Part shown: piece by piece, positions 54,936-64,000 of the stretch | Layout of the letters: every line of letters starts with the position of its first letter | Numbering within the stretch: the first letter of the stretch is position 1 | From: Nocardia huaxiensis | GTDB lineage: Bacteria > Actinomycetota > Actinomycetes > Mycobacteriales > Mycobacteriaceae | Direction of reading: 5' to 3' | NCBI RefSeq assembly: GCF_013744875.1 | Contig: NZ_CP059399.1 | Location: 3,658,001-3,722,000 of the forward strand | Length of the DNA: 64,000 bases | Notes under the pieces: generated by a model | The model's database searches: none | What the model was told of the DNA's origin: nothing | Seen by the model: the letters and a program-made list of their open reading frames with translations, nothing else | Translations under genes and position numbers: made by a program

Positions 54936-56423
54936 ATGGTCGAACATTCTCCGAGGGTCCTGCGTTCGCCGGGCCCCATGTTGGAATTCCTGCGTGGACG
55001 TGACGTCCTGGTCGCCGGTTGGGGGGTGTCCGGGCGCTCGCTGATCGAGCCGCTCAAGGACATCGGCGCCCGCCCGGTGGTCACCGACGCCGGCGCCAAG
55101 GCGATGGCCGAGGCCGCCGAACTCGGCTTGGACACAGCCACTTCCGCGGATCTGCTGGAACCCGAAGCGCTGCAACGCTTCGCGCTGGTGATCACCAGCC
55201 CGGGCTGGCGGCCGGACTCGCCGGTGCTGGCTTCGGCTGTGACCGAAGGCATTCCGGTGTGGGGTGACGTCGAGTTCGCGTGGTGGGTGGATCAGGCGCG
55301 CATCTACGGGCCGGTCCGCAAGTGGCTGGTGATCACCGGCACGAACGGCAAGACCACCACCACGCAGATGACGCACTCGATTCTGCGCGCGGCCGGAATC
55401 CCCTCCGTGGCTTGCGGAAACATCGGCCTGCCGATCCTGGACGCGCTGCGCCGCAATCCGGGTCCGCAGATCCTGGCGGTGGAACTCTCGTCGTTCCAAC
55501 TGCATTGGGCTCCGTCGGTGCGCCCCGAGGCGGGCGTGGTGCTGAATGTGGCCGAGGATCACCTGGATTGGCACGGCGGGCTCGACGCCTACGCCGCCGC
55601 CAAGGCGCGGGCGCTCACCGGCCGGGTCGGCGTGGTCGGACTCGACGACGCCGTGGCGTCGGCGCTGGCGCGAAAGTCCAAGGCGCGCCGCACCGTCGGC
55701 TTCCGCATCGGCGTCCCCGCCGACGGCGAACTCGGCGTGGTGGACGGCAAGCTGCTGGACCGCGCCTTCACCAAGGCCGCCATTCTGGCCGAGGTCGGCG
55801 ATATCAGCCCGCAGGGCCCGGCCGGTGTGGCCGACGCGCTCGCGGCGGCCGCACTCACCCGATCCATCGATGTGGCCCCGCAATTCGTGAAGGAAGGGCT
55901 CCAGGAGCACAAGGTGGGCCCGCATCGCGCGGCCCATGTGCGCGAGCTGCTGGGCGTCGAATTCATCGACGACTCCAAGGCCACCAACCCGCACGCGGCC
56001 CGTTCCTCGATCCTGGCGCACCCCAATGTGATCTGGGTGGCCGGTGGTCAGCTCAAGGGTGCGAGCGTCGAGGATCTGGTCGAAGAGGTTCGCGAGCATC
56101 TGGTCGCCGCCGTGGTTTTCGGCGTCGACGCGCCCGTGATCGCCGCCGCACTGGCGCGACACGCGCCGGATGTCCCGGTCGTGGAGCTGTCTTCGGGGGA
56201 CGATCAAGGAATGGGTGACCCCTTCACCTCCGAAATCGAGCCCGACGCGGTGATGGCGAGGGCGGTCCGCGTGGCCGCCGGCTTCGCGCACCGCGGCGAC
56301 ACCGTGCTGCTGGCCCCGGCCGCCGCCTCGCTCGATATGTTCGCGGACTACACCCATCGCGGGCGTAGTTTCGCGGCGGCGGTGCAGGCCCTGGACGAAA
56401 AGGACATCGGGAGAACGGAATGA
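54936..56423 (+). CDS. murD: UDP-N-acetylmuramoylalanine--D-glutamate ligase
   Basis: 495 residues. N-terminal uridine-binding part (FLRGRDVLVAGWGVSGRSL), ATP site ITGTNGKTTTTQMT, GNIGLPILDAL, ELSSFQLHW, NVAEDHLDWH and DDSKATNPHAA, all typical of MurD. Adds D-glutamate to UDP-MurNAc-L-Ala. Seven bases after mraY and overlapping ftsW by ATGA. Confidence 0.97.
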   Translation: MVEHSPRVLRSPGPMLEFLRGRDVLVAGWGVSGRSLIEPLKDIGARPVVTDAGAKAMAEAAELGLDTATSADLLEPEALQRFALVITSPGWRPDSPVLASAVTEGIPVWGDVEFAWWVDQARIYGPVRKWLVITGTNGKTTTTQMTHSILRAAGIPSVACGNIGLPILDALRRNPGPQILAVELSSFQLHWAPSVRPEAGVVLNVAEDHLDWHGGLDAYAAAKARALTGRVGVVGLDDAVASALARKSKARRTVGFRIGVPADGELGVVDGKLLDRAFTKAAILAEVGDISPQGPAGVADALAAAALTRSIDVAPQFVKEGLQEHKVGPHRAAHVRELLGVEFIDDSKATNPHAARSSILAHPNVIWVAGGQLKGASVEDLVEEVREHLVAAVVFGVDAPVIAAALARHAPDVPVVELSSGDDQGMGDPFTSEIEPDAVMARAVRVAAGFAHRGDTVLLAPAAASLDMFADYTHRGRSFAAAVQALDEKDIGRTE

Positions 56424-57958
56424 CGGCGCCGCGGCGCGCCGGGACGCAGGCTCCCCGGCAGACGGGGAAGCCGGCGGCCGGGTCCGGGTCGCAGCGCCGG
56501 GCGGGCGCCGAATGGTTCGCCGCGTGGCTGGCCCGCCCGCTGGCCTCGTTCCATCTCGTGGTCACCATCGCGGTGCTGCTCACCGTGCTCGGGCTGGTCA
56601 TGGTGCTCTCGGCCTCCAGCGTCGAGTCCTATGCCGACGGCCAGTCCGCCTACAAGCTGTTCATCCAGCAGGCGCTGATGGCCATGTTCGGCGCGGTGCT
56701 GTTCTACATCGCGCTGCGGATCCCGCTGCGGCTGATGCGGCAGCTGTCGTTCCCGGTGTTCGTGCTGTCGGTGATCGCGCTGGTGCTGGTGCTCATTCCG
56801 GGCATCGGTTCGGAGGTGCAGGGTTCGCGGCGCTGGTTCGACCTCGGCGTCATCTCGGTGCAGCCGTCGGAGATCGTGAAAGTGACCCTGGTGGTGTGGG
56901 GTTCGCATCTGCTGGCCTCGCGGCAGGCCGAGAAGGCCGGGTACCGCGACATTCTCATGCCGCTGGTGCCCGCGGGTCTGATCGTCTGCTTCCTGGTCGT
57001 GCTCGAGCCCAACCTGTCCACCACCATCGCACTGGGCATCGTGCTGTCCTCGCTGCTGTGGTTCGGCGGGCTGCCGCTGCGCATGTTCGTCACCATCGCG
57101 GTGTCGGGCGCGGTGGCGGCGGCCATTCTGGCGCTGTCGGCGGGCTATCGCTCCGACCGCATGCGCGCGTTCTTCAATCCGGGCGAGGATCCGCAGGGCA
57201 TCGGCTACCAGTCCCGGCAGGCGCTGTATTCGCTTGCCGACGGCGGCATCTGGGGCCGCGGGCTGGGCCAGTCGCGCGCCAAGTGGAGCTACCTGCCGAA
57301 CGCACACAACGATTTCATCTTCGCGATCATCGGCGAGGAACTAGGGTTTCTCGGATGTGCGCTGGTGCTGGGGCTTTTCGCGCTGTTCGTGTACACCGGC
57401 CTGCGCATCGCGACCCGGTCGGTCGACCCGTTCCTGCGGCTGCTGACCGCCTCGGCCACCACGTGGATCACCGGCCAGGCGCTCATCAATGTCGGCTATG
57501 TGGTGGGTCTGCTGCCGGTGACCGGCCTGCAGCTGCCGCTGGTGTCGGCGGGTGGTTCGTCGCTGGCCATCACCCTGCTCATGTTCGGCATCGTCGCCAA
57601 TGCCGCCCGGCACGAACCGGAGGCGGTGGCGGCCCTGCACGCGGGTCGTGACGGCCGGGTCAGCCGCATGCTGCGACTGCCCAAACCGGAGATGTACTCA
57701 CCGGGCCGGGCGCAGGCCGCACGCAAGCGGTCGGCCGCGAAATCCGCCAACGGCAAGGCCTCGCGGCAGAATGGTGCACGACGGTCGCTGCCCCCGGCCA
57801 AAGCGGGCCGGGGCGGCTCCGACGCACCAGCGCGGCGATCGATAGATTCAGCGTCGGCCAGGCGCAGCAGCCGCTCCACCGAATCGTGGCGCAGCACCCG
57901 CGCCTGGGAACCCAGCTATCCGATGAAGCATGCGAGAGAACGGGGCGATTCGAGGTGA
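56420..57958 (+). CDS. ftsW: septal peptidoglycan polymerase FtsW
   Basis: 512 residues, ten membrane helices, SEDS family glycosyltransferase acting with FtsI. Clear SEDS signs: [33 protein letters not shown], a helical core with [43 protein letters not shown] and [16 protein letters not shown]. The catalytic Asp is probably in the extracellular loop before or near NAHNDF. After the last helix, a basic Ser/Ala/Arg-rich tail of about 100 residues (from about 413) faces the cytoplasm. Its stop overlaps the murC GTG (GTGA): murG, which normally stands here, is missing. Confidence 0.97.
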   Translation: MTAPRRAGTQAPRQTGKPAAGSGSQRRAGAEWFAAWLARPLASFHLVVTIAVLLTVLGLVMVLSASSVESYADGQSAYKLFIQQALMAMFGAVLFYIALRIPLRLMRQLSFPVFVLSVIALVLVLIPGIGSEVQGSRRWFDLGVISVQPSEIVKVTLVVWGSHLLASRQAEKAGYRDILMPLVPAGLIVCFLVVLEPNLSTTIALGIVLSSLLWFGGLPLRMFVTIAVSGAVAAAILALSAGYRSDRMRAFFNPGEDPQGIGYQSRQALYSLADGGIWGRGLGQSRAKWSYLPNAHNDFIFAIIGEELGFLGCALVLGLFALFVYTGLRIATRSVDPFLRLLTASATTWITGQALINVGYVVGLLPVTGLQLPLVSAGGSSLAITLLMFGIVANAARHEPEAVAALHAGRDGRVSRMLRLPKPEMYSPGRAQAARKRSAAKSANGKASRQNGARRSLPPAKAGRGGSDAPARRSIDSASARRSSRSTESWRSTRAWEPSYPMKHARERGDSR

Positions 57959-59466
57959 CATTGGAGCCGCAGGCTGCCGAACAGCAGACGGATCTCCCTG
58001 AGGAACTGCAGCGGGTGCACATGATCGGCATCGGCGGTGCGGGCATGTCCGGCATCGCGCGGATCCTGCTGTCCCGCGGCGGCATGGTGTCCGGCTCGGA
58101 CGCCAAGGAGAGCCGGGGCGTGCTGGCACTGCGGGCGCGCGGCGCGCAGGTGCGCATCGGCCACGACGCGAGCGCCCTGGACCTGCTGCCCGGCGGCCCG
58201 ACCGCGGTGGTGACCACCTACGCGGCCATCCCCAAGACCAATCCGGAACTGGTCGCGGCGCACGAGCGCGGCGTGCCGGTGCTGCTGCGGCCGACCGTGC
58301 TGGCCTCGCTCATGCAGGGGCACAAGACGCTGCTGGTGTCGGGGACGCACGGCAAGACCTCCACCACCTCGATGCTGGTGGTGGCGTTGCAGCACTGCGG
58401 TTTCGATCCGTCCTTCGCGGTCGGCGGCGAGCTCAACGAGGCCGGCACCAATGCGCATCACGGCACCGGCGGGATCTTCGTGGCCGAGGCCGACGAGAGT
58501 GACGGGTCGCTGCTGCAGTACGCGCCGGATGTCGCTGTGGTCACCAATATCGAATCCGATCATCTGGACTTCTTCGGTTCGGACGAGGCCTACATCCAGG
58601 TCTTCGACGATTTCGTGGATCGGCTGCAGCCCGGCGGCAAGCTCGTGGTGTGCCTGGACGATCCGGGCTCGCTGGGTTTGGCCGAGCGGACCGTGGCCCG
58701 GCTGGCCGATGATCCGCGCGGTATCGAGGTGATCGGTTACGGCTCCGGCGACCTCAGCGCGGCCGGCGTGCCGATCGGGGCGCAGCTGCAGTCGTTCGAA
58801 CCGCGGGATGTGGGCGGCGTGGCCGTCTTCCAGCTCGCCGACGAACCCGCCGCGCGCACCGTGCGACTGTCGGTGCCGGGCAAGCACATGGCTCTGAACG
58901 CGCTCGGCGCGCTGCTGGCCGCCCGCGCCGCCGGGGCCGAGGTCGGCGAAATCATCCAGGGGCTCGAAGGTTTCGGCGGGGTGCACCGGCGTTTCCAGCT
59001 CACCGGGCGGGAGAACGGCGTGCGCGTGTTCGACGACTACGCGCACCATCCGACCGAGGTGCGCGCGGTGCTCTCGGCCGCCGCCGAGCTGGTGGCGCAG
59101 GAGGCGCGCGATGGCGCACGCTCGCGGCCGGGCCGGGTGATCGTGGTCTTCCAGCCGCACTTGTACAGCCGCACCGCCACTTTCGCGACCGAGTTCGGTG
59201 ACGCGCTGTCGCTGGCCGACGAGGTCGTGGTGCTCGATGTGTACGGCGCGCGCGAGGAGCCGCTGCCCGGGGTGAACGGGGCGCTGGTGGCCAGTGCCGT
59301 CACCAAACCCGTGCACTACCAGCCGGATATGTCGCGGGTCGGCAAACAGGTGGGTTCGCTGGCGCGGCCGGGTGATGTCGTGATCACCATGGGCGCGGGC
59401 GATGTGACCATGCTGGGCGGGCAGATCCTCGACGGGCTGCGCGCGCGGCCGTCCCACGGGCGGTGA
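57955..59466 (+). CDS. murC: UDP-N-acetylmuramate--L-alanine ligase
   Basis: 503 residues from GTG 57955. [18 protein letters not shown] at the start, ATP site GTHGKTS at 130-136, [33 protein letters not shown] and [10 protein letters not shown] are all diagnostic. First amino acid addition in peptidoglycan precursor synthesis. It overlaps ftsW by 4 bases and is followed by ftsQ after 6 bases. The open frame further upstream belongs to ftsW. Confidence 0.97.
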   Translation: MTLEPQAAEQQTDLPEELQRVHMIGIGGAGMSGIARILLSRGGMVSGSDAKESRGVLALRARGAQVRIGHDASALDLLPGGPTAVVTTYAAIPKTNPELVAAHERGVPVLLRPTVLASLMQGHKTLLVSGTHGKTSTTSMLVVALQHCGFDPSFAVGGELNEAGTNAHHGTGGIFVAEADESDGSLLQYAPDVAVVTNIESDHLDFFGSDEAYIQVFDDFVDRLQPGGKLVVCLDDPGSLGLAERTVARLADDPRGIEVIGYGSGDLSAAGVPIGAQLQSFEPRDVGGVAVFQLADEPAARTVRLSVPGKHMALNALGALLAARAAGAEVGEIIQGLEGFGGVHRRFQLTGRENGVRVFDDYAHHPTEVRAVLSAAAELVAQEARDGARSRPGRVIVVFQPHLYSRTATFATEFGDALSLADEVVVLDVYGAREEPLPGVNGALVASAVTKPVHYQPDMSRVGKQVGSLARPGDVVITMGAGDVTMLGGQILDGLRARPSHGR

Positions 59467-59472
59467 GCGGAC

Positions 59473-60369
59473 ATGAGCTCGGGTGGGGGAGCAGAGGATT
59501 CGGCAGGAGCGAAGCGACGCGGCTCGGGCCGGGCGTCCGGTTCGAGTGTGGCCGAGGACGAGCGGTACGACGAGCCGGGTGATTCGGGTGCGGCCGCATC
59601 GGCCGCCGCGGCCCGGCGGGCCCGGTTGCGGCGCGGCCGGGGCGCGCGAGATTCGCGGCTGAGCAACACATTCCGGCTGAGCAATACATTCCGGCTGGGC
59701 GGCATGCTCCGGTCCGGCAAGGTCCGCATCGGCCTGGCGGTCGGTTTCGTTGTCCTGCTGGCACTGGGACTGGTCGGGTGGTTCTCGCCGGTGCTGTCCG
59801 TGCGCACGGTGCGCGTGGACGGTTTGGCGGCGGTGCCGGAAACCCAGGTGCTCGAGGCGCTTCAGGTACCGGACGGCCTGTCCATGCTGCGGATCGACAC
59901 CACCGCCATGGCGCATCGCGTGGCCGAGCTACCCAAGGTCCGATCGGCCCGCGTGCAGCGGGTTTTCCCGTCCAGCGTGCGGGTGACGGTCGAGGAGCGG
60001 GTGCCGGTGCTGTACTTCGACAGTCCGCAGGGCCCACACCTGCTCGATTGCGACAGCGTGGAATTCGCGATCGAACCCGCGCCCCCGGGTGTCCCGCAAC
60101 TGATCACGGTGTCCCCGGGTGGCGGCGATCCGGCCACCAAGGCCGCCATCACCGTCATCACCGCGGTGCCGCCGGGGCTGCGCCTGCTGGTGGGACAGGT
60201 TGTGGCCCGTTCGGTTTCGGATATTGCCCTCGAGTTGCGCGACGGCCGTACAGTGCTGTGGGGCGGGGTGAACGATTCGCAGCGTAAAGCGGCGGTGGTC
60301 GAACCCCTGCTGACACAAGACGGCAAGGTGTTCGATATTTCGAGTCCTAATCTGGTGACGGTAAAGTGA
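59473..60369 (+). CDS. ftsQ: cell division protein FtsQ
   Basis: 298 residues, bitopic. A polar N-terminal cytoplasmic tail (1-78), one membrane helix (about 80-102), a POTRA domain (VRTVRVDGLAAVPETQVLEAL, then LPKVRSARVQRVFPSSVRV) and the FtsQ beta domain. It bridges early and late divisome proteins. Within the tail, an 18-base unit is duplicated (59661-59678 and 59679-59696), encoding LSNTFR twice in a row. Start ATG 59473, 6 bases after murC. Confidence 0.95.
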   Translation: MSSGGGAEDSAGAKRRGSGRASGSSVAEDERYDEPGDSGAAASAAAARRARLRRGRGARDSRLSNTFRLSNTFRLGGMLRSGKVRIGLAVGFVVLLALGLVGWFSPVLSVRTVRVDGLAAVPETQVLEALQVPDGLSMLRIDTTAMAHRVAELPKVRSARVQRVFPSSVRVTVEERVPVLYFDSPQGPHLLDCDSVEFAIEPAPPGVPQLITVSPGGGDPATKAAITVITAVPPGLRLLVGQVVARSVSDIALELRDGRTVLWGGVNDSQRKAAVVEPLLTQDGKVFDISSPNLVTVK

Positions 60370-60686
60370 GCGATACCCATTGAGCCAGCGGAAATTTCGG
60401 TGGCTTTGCCGGGACGTCTCCGGTTCCATCACGGCACCGGAGGGCAACCGATCACGATACGATGCCAGGTGGTTCGTACGAGGTGAATCACACAAGATTC
60501 TGACACTCGTTTCGGCGCGCCTGCGTGGGTAACGCGGTGGCTGCGAATAGCGTTCCGCAACAGTCGGATACTTGACATAACGCTAAACCTATGGTTGAGG
60601 GTTTATCGGACCGAGACCATGGCGTACGCGCGGTGCCGAGTTTCCGAAGACGACAAGCTTTTTGGATCGAAGGAAGGCGAGCGACC
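60370..60686 (+). promoter_or_regulatory. ftsQ-ftsZ intergenic region with ftsZ promoter signals
   Basis: 317 bases without a gene. TTGACA at 60572-60577 is a good -35 match; no convincing -10 is found at 16-18 bases. Downstream, TAAACC (60584-60589) and GGTTTA (60600-60605) form an inverted repeat, with AACC/GGTT nested inside. GGAAGG at 60672-60677 is the ribosome binding site of ftsZ. A promoter specific to ftsZ is usual in mycobacteria. Confidence 0.5.
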
Positions 60687-61937
60687 ATGACGCCCCCGCA
60701 CAACTACCTTGCTGTGATCAAGGTCGTCGGTATCGGCGGCGGCGGCGTGAACGCCGTCAACCGAATGATCGAACAGGGACTCAAGGGAGTCGAGTTCATC
60801 GCGGTCAACACCGACGCGCAGGCGCTGCTCATGTCGGACGCCGACGTGAAACTCGATGTGGGCCGCGAACTCACGCGTGGTCTCGGCGCCGGCGCCGACC
60901 CGGAGGTCGGCCGCAAGGCCGCCGAGGACCACAAGGACGAGATCGAAGAGGTCCTCAAGGGCGCGGACATGGTGTTCGTGACCGCCGGTGAGGGCGGTGG
61001 CACCGGCACCGGTGGCGCACCGGTCGTCGCGCAGATCGCCCGCAAGCTCGGCGCGCTCACCATCGGTGTGGTCACGCGGCCGTTCTCCTTCGAGGGCAAG
61101 CGCCGCAGCGGCCAGGCCGAGGCCGGCATCCAGGCGCTGCGCGAATCCTGCGACACCCTCATCGTCATCCCGAACGACCGGCTGCTCCAGCTGGGCGACG
61201 CGGCGGTCTCGCTCATGGACGCCTTCCGCTCGGCGGACGAGGTGCTGCTCAACGGTGTTCAGGGCATCACCGACCTGATCACCACCCCCGGCCTGATCAA
61301 TGTCGACTTCGCGGACGTCAAGTCCGTCATGTCCGGCGCGGGCTCGGCCCTCATGGGCATCGGGTCCGCCAGGGGAGAAGGCCGCTCGGTGAAAGCCGCT
61401 GAGGCCGCGATCAACTCGCCGCTGCTGGAAGCCTCCATGGACGGCGCCCACGGCGTGCTGCTCTCCATCGCCGGCGGCTCGGACCTCGGCCTCTTCGAGA
61501 TCAACGAGGCCGCCTCGCTGGTGCAGGAGGCCGCGCACATCGAGGCCAACATCATCTTCGGAACGGTCATCGACGACTCCCTCGGCGACGAGGTCCGCGT
61601 GACCGTCATCGCCGCCGGCTTCGACGGCGGCACCCCGGCGCGCCGCATCGAACCCACCGTGGGCCGCTCCACCTTCAGCAGCACCACCACCGGCACCGCC
61701 CGCGCGACCGCCGGAGAGGTCAACCGCCCCAGCGAGTTCAGCTCCGCCCGCGCCCCCGAACCCGCCCCGGCCCGCACCCCGGACCCGGCCCCGGCCCAGC
61801 AGCCCTCGCGCATCCCGGCTCCCTCCTACGAGTCGCACCGCCCGGCCCTGGACCCCACGGTCTCCTCCAACAGCCGCTCCCACATCGAGCCCCCCGACGA
61901 CGACGATGTAGACGTCCCGTCCTTCATGCGGCGGTAA
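60687..61937 (+). CDS. ftsZ: cell division GTPase FtsZ
   Basis: 416 residues from ATG 60687 (the longer open frame upstream is non-coding). Tubulin signature GGGTGTG at 103-109, T7 synergy loop [11 protein letters not shown] at 205-215, Pro/Ala-rich linker (about 325-400), and a C-terminal [11 protein letters not shown] binding tail for SepF and FtsW. Polymerises into the Z ring. It has its own upstream control region and a strong terminator 14 bases after the stop, so it may form a separate transcript. Confidence 0.99.
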   Translation: MTPPHNYLAVIKVVGIGGGGVNAVNRMIEQGLKGVEFIAVNTDAQALLMSDADVKLDVGRELTRGLGAGADPEVGRKAAEDHKDEIEEVLKGADMVFVTAGEGGGTGTGGAPVVAQIARKLGALTIGVVTRPFSFEGKRRSGQAEAGIQALRESCDTLIVIPNDRLLQLGDAAVSLMDAFRSADEVLLNGVQGITDLITTPGLINVDFADVKSVMSGAGSALMGIGSARGEGRSVKAAEAAINSPLLEASMDGAHGVLLSIAGGSDLGLFEINEAASLVQEAAHIEANIIFGTVIDDSLGDEVRVTVIAAGFDGGTPARRIEPTVGRSTFSSTTTGTARATAGEVNRPSEFSSARAPEPAPARTPDPAPAQQPSRIPAPSYESHRPALDPTVSSNSRSHIEPPDDDDVDVPSFMRR

Positions 61938-61950
61938 GCACCCCCGAACC

Positions 61951-61989
61951 CGATTGCGCCCGTTCCGGATTCCGGAGCGGGCGCAATCG
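61951..61989 (+). terminator. hairpin terminator after ftsZ
   Basis: CGATTGCGCCCGTTCCGG (61951-61968) and CCGGAGCGGGCGCAATCG (61972-61989) pair along 18 positions with one G-U pair, a 3-base loop, and CTTTGT after. Strong stem directly after the ftsZ stop. Confidence 0.85.
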
Positions 61990-62108
61990 CTTTGTCGGCA
62001 CCCCGTGACCCCACGGCCCGATCCCCCCACCCCACAGCCCCGATCCGAGCTGTGCGGTGCAGGGTTGGGGTGTGGGGTTGCCGGGGAGTGGCTACTACTC
62101 TCGGGGGT

Positions 62109-62849
62109 ATGACTTCTGCGGCACCGGTTTTCCGGACCAGGCGTGTGGTGACGACTCGGGCGGGTGGGTTCTCCGGGGCGCCTTATGACTCGTTCAACCT
62201 CGGGGATCATGTGGGGGATGATCCGGAGGCGGTGCGGCGCAATCGAGTTCGGCTGGCCGAGAGCATCGGGCTGCCGCCTCGGCAGTTGATCTGGATGGAG
62301 CAGATCCACGGGCGGAATGTGGAGATCGTGGACGGGCCGCGGGATGAGGCGGTGCCCGCCACGGATGCGCTGGTGACCACGCAGCGGAATCTGGCGCTGG
62401 TGGTGTTGACCGCCGACTGTGTGCCGATTCTGCTGTCGGACGACGAAGCCGGGGTCATCGCGGCGGTGCATGCGGGGCGCATCGGAGCGCGGATCGGGAT
62501 CGTGCCGCGGGTGCTGGAGGCCATGATCTCGGTGGGGGCGCGGGCCGAGCGCATCGGGGCCTTCCTCGGACCGGCCGCGAGTGGGCGGCAGTACGAGGTT
62601 CCGGCGGCCATGCGCGCCGATGTCGAGGCGCATCTGCCGGGCAGTGCCACCACCACGGCCAAGGGGACGCCGGGGTTGGATCTGCGCGCGGGCATTCGCC
62701 GGCAGCTCGAGGCGGCCGGTGTCGGGGCGGTGGCGGTGGATCCGCGGTGCACCATCGAGGACAAGACCCTGTTCAGTCACCGGCGCGGCGCGCCGACGGG
62801 GCGACTCGCCGGTGTGATTTGGATGTCATCCGAAGGAATCGCAGAATGA
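62109..62849 (+). CDS. yfiH: purine nucleoside phosphorylase/laccase-domain protein (YfiH/PgeF, Rv2149c-like)
   Basis: 246 residues from ATG 62109. Signature segments: VTTRAGGFSGAPYDSFNLGDHVGDD, QIHGRNVEIVDG, LTADCVPILLSDDEAGVIAAVHAGRIGA (metal-site Cys and His) and GPAASGRQYEV. Family members act on adenosine/inosine or remove misplaced peptidoglycan stem residues (PgeF), which fits the dcw location. Stop overlaps the next ATG. The open frame upstream of 62109 is junk-like. Confidence 0.92.
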   Translation: MTSAAPVFRTRRVVTTRAGGFSGAPYDSFNLGDHVGDDPEAVRRNRVRLAESIGLPPRQLIWMEQIHGRNVEIVDGPRDEAVPATDALVTTQRNLALVVLTADCVPILLSDDEAGVIAAVHAGRIGARIGIVPRVLEAMISVGARAERIGAFLGPAASGRQYEVPAAMRADVEAHLPGSATTTAKGTPGLDLRAGIRRQLEAAGVGAVAVDPRCTIEDKTLFSHRRGAPTGRLAGVIWMSSEGIAE

Positions 62850-63628
62850 CCGAGACTCCCACCGCCGCAACCGGTTCCGATCGGGCCGGGGTGGCGCGCG
62901 TCACGGGGGCGCCCGAGCGCGTCGCGGAACTGTCCGCGTCGCTGGCCGCCCTGAACGATCGCATCCACGCAGCGTGCCGGGCCGCGGACCGCGATCCGGG
63001 CACGGTGCGCCTGCTCCCGGTGACCAAGTTCTTCCCGGCCTCGGATATCGAGATCCTCTATGGGCTGGGCCGTCGCGAGTTCGGTGAGTCCCGCGAGCAG
63101 GAGGCCAGCGCCAAGGTGGCGCAGCTGGGACACCTGTCCCAGATACGCTGGGAATTCATCGGCCGCCTGCAGCGCAATAAAGCGAAACACGTTGCACGCT
63201 GGGCGGATACCGTCTATTCGGTGGACAGTGATCGGTTGGCAACCACCCTGGACACGGCTGCCGAGGCCGCCCTGGAGGCGGGGGAGCGCCACACCCCCTT
63301 GCGCGTGCTGCTGCAGGTCAGTCTCGACGGTGACACCGCGCGCGGCGGCGTCACCGCGGCCGACCTTCCGGCGCTCGCCGATCATGTCGCTGGTTCGGCA
63401 TCACTGCAGCTCGGAGGCTTGATGGCGATCCCGCCGCTGGAATCCGATCCCGAAGCGGCGTTCGCTCAGCTGCAGTCCATCCACTCCTATCTATTGGCCG
63501 CGCATCCCGAGGCCGCGGAGCTGTCGGCGGGCATGTCGGGGGATCTCGAGGCCGCGATCCGCCACGGATCCACATGCGTGCGTGTCGGTACGGCGTTGAT
63601 GGGCGCGCGACCGATAACCTCCGAGTAG
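62846..63628 (+). CDS. yggS: YggS-family PLP-binding protein
   Basis: 260 residues from ATG 62846, overlapping yfiH by 4 bases. Short N-terminal extension of about 25 residues, then the alanine-racemase-like fold: LLPVTKFFPASDIEILYGLG carries the PLP lysine, GESREQEASAK, WEFIGRLQRNKAKH and the C-terminal SAGMSGDLEAAIRHGSTCVRVGTALMG. It keeps PLP and amino-acid pools balanced; catalytic activity is not known. It precedes sepF as in other Gram-positives. Confidence 0.95.
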   Translation: MTETPTAATGSDRAGVARVTGAPERVAELSASLAALNDRIHAACRAADRDPGTVRLLPVTKFFPASDIEILYGLGRREFGESREQEASAKVAQLGHLSQIRWEFIGRLQRNKAKHVARWADTVYSVDSDRLATTLDTAAEAALEAGERHTPLRVLLQVSLDGDTARGGVTAADLPALADHVAGSASLQLGGLMAIPPLESDPEAAFAQLQSIHSYLLAAHPEAAELSAGMSGDLEAAIRHGSTCVRVGTALMGARPITSE

Positions 63629-63734
63629 CAAAGAAACCTCATCAGTCACATTTGAAACATATGCTTGGTGACAGACGAGGTCTGAGCAGGACAACACCCC
63701 CAGGCCAACCGGGGCCGAAGGAAGGTCGACCAGA

Positions 63735-64000
63735 ATGAGCACGCTGCACAAGTTCAAGGCGTACTTCGGGATGGTTCCGCTCGAGGATTACGAAGACGAT
63801 TACGTCGACGACCGCGGACCCGCGCCCCGGAGCACCGATGAACGCGGTCAGCGCCGCCCCCGGTCCTACGCCGAACGCGACTACGACCGGTACGAGCACG
63901 AGCGCGGTGACCGCTACGACGACGAGCCGGCCTACGAGCCGTCGTACAAGGCCCCCTACAAGCCGGGTTACAGCGCCGCCTCGCGTCGCGACGACTACGC
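63735..64000 (+). CDS. sepF: cell division protein SepF, 5' part
   Basis: First 88 codons, cut by the right edge. ATG 63735 with AAGGAAGG upstream. The start [22 protein letters not shown] is the amphipathic membrane-targeting helix of SepF, followed by the usual acidic, Tyr/Arg/Asp-rich linker. SepF tethers FtsZ to the membrane. The conserved C-terminal SepF domain is beyond the window. Confidence 0.92.
   Translation, partial: MSTLHKFKAYFGMVPLEDYEDDYVDDRGPAPRSTDERGQRRPRSYAERDYDRYEHERGDRYDDEPAYEPSYKAPYKPGYSAASRRDDY

Noticed and set aside
57916..59916. 666-codon minus-strand open frame
   Set aside because: Antisense of murC and ftsQ; no domain.
60603..62780. 725-codon minus-strand open frame
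   Set aside because: Antisense of ftsZ and yfiH; shadow of high GC third positions.

Overview
The window is high-GC actinobacterial DNA from a mycolic-acid-lineage organism, most likely Nocardia or a close relative such as Rhodococcus. From about 8.98 kb to the right edge, gene order follows the Mycobacterium tuberculosis segment Rv2191 to Rv2147c: exonuclease/GIY-YIG protein, ripC, pimB', the Rv2186c-Rv2182c genes, Rv2179c, aroG, pknL/Rv2175c, mptA, idsA2, metF-like gene, lppM, Rv2170, Rv2169c, mraZ and the dcw cluster to sepF. Locus numbers are from memory of that genome, not from a search.

Layout. (1) 0-6 kb: a minus-strand terpenoid operon (ispH, squalene/phytoene-synthase-like gene, prenyl diphosphate synthase, class II terpene cyclase, and the start of a further gene off the left edge), divergent from a LuxR-type regulator. 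(2) 6-9 kb: unlinked genes (MpaB-family oxygenase, 5'-truncated AraC regulator, methyltransferase, small membrane protein). (3) 9-14.3 kb: exonuclease/GIY-YIG protein, then two NlpC/P60 cell-wall peptidases with a long regulatory leader, and a secreted-type HExxH protease. (4) 14.3-17.2 kb: S8 protease, SRPBCC, SnoaL-like and TetR genes, absent from the M. tuberculosis order. (5) 17.2-25.6 kb: pimB', two SRPBCC genes, ArsA-like ATPase, small Cys-motif protein, ROK kinase, acyltransferase, 3'-exoribonuclease, type II DAHP synthase. (6) 25.7-28.3 kb: a three-gene cassette of type VII secretion character. (7) 28.3-43.6 kb: pknL and the mannosyltransferase/lipoprotein locus, with carotenoid genes (crtB, crtI, crtE, GT2, cruF, crtO) interleaved. 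(8) 43.8-64 kb: HEPN protein, DUF3040 protein, mraZ, rsmH, ftsL-like, ftsI, murE, murF, mraY, murD, ftsW, murC, ftsQ, ftsZ, yfiH, yggS and the start of sepF. No murG lies between ftsW and murC.

How it works together. The right half builds and divides the envelope: lipid II precursors (MurC/D/E/F, MraY), septal synthesis (FtsW, FtsI), the divisome (FtsQ, FtsL-like, FtsZ, SepF), with MraZ boxes in front. The middle supplies lipomannan/PIM (PimB', MptA), aromatic precursors, a PASTA kinase and its probable partner, and a carotenoid pathway able to make a ketolated, hydroxylated and perhaps glycosylated pigment; no lycopene cyclase is seen. The left edge makes an unidentified cyclic terpenoid. 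No tRNA, rRNA, IS element or CRISPR array was seen.
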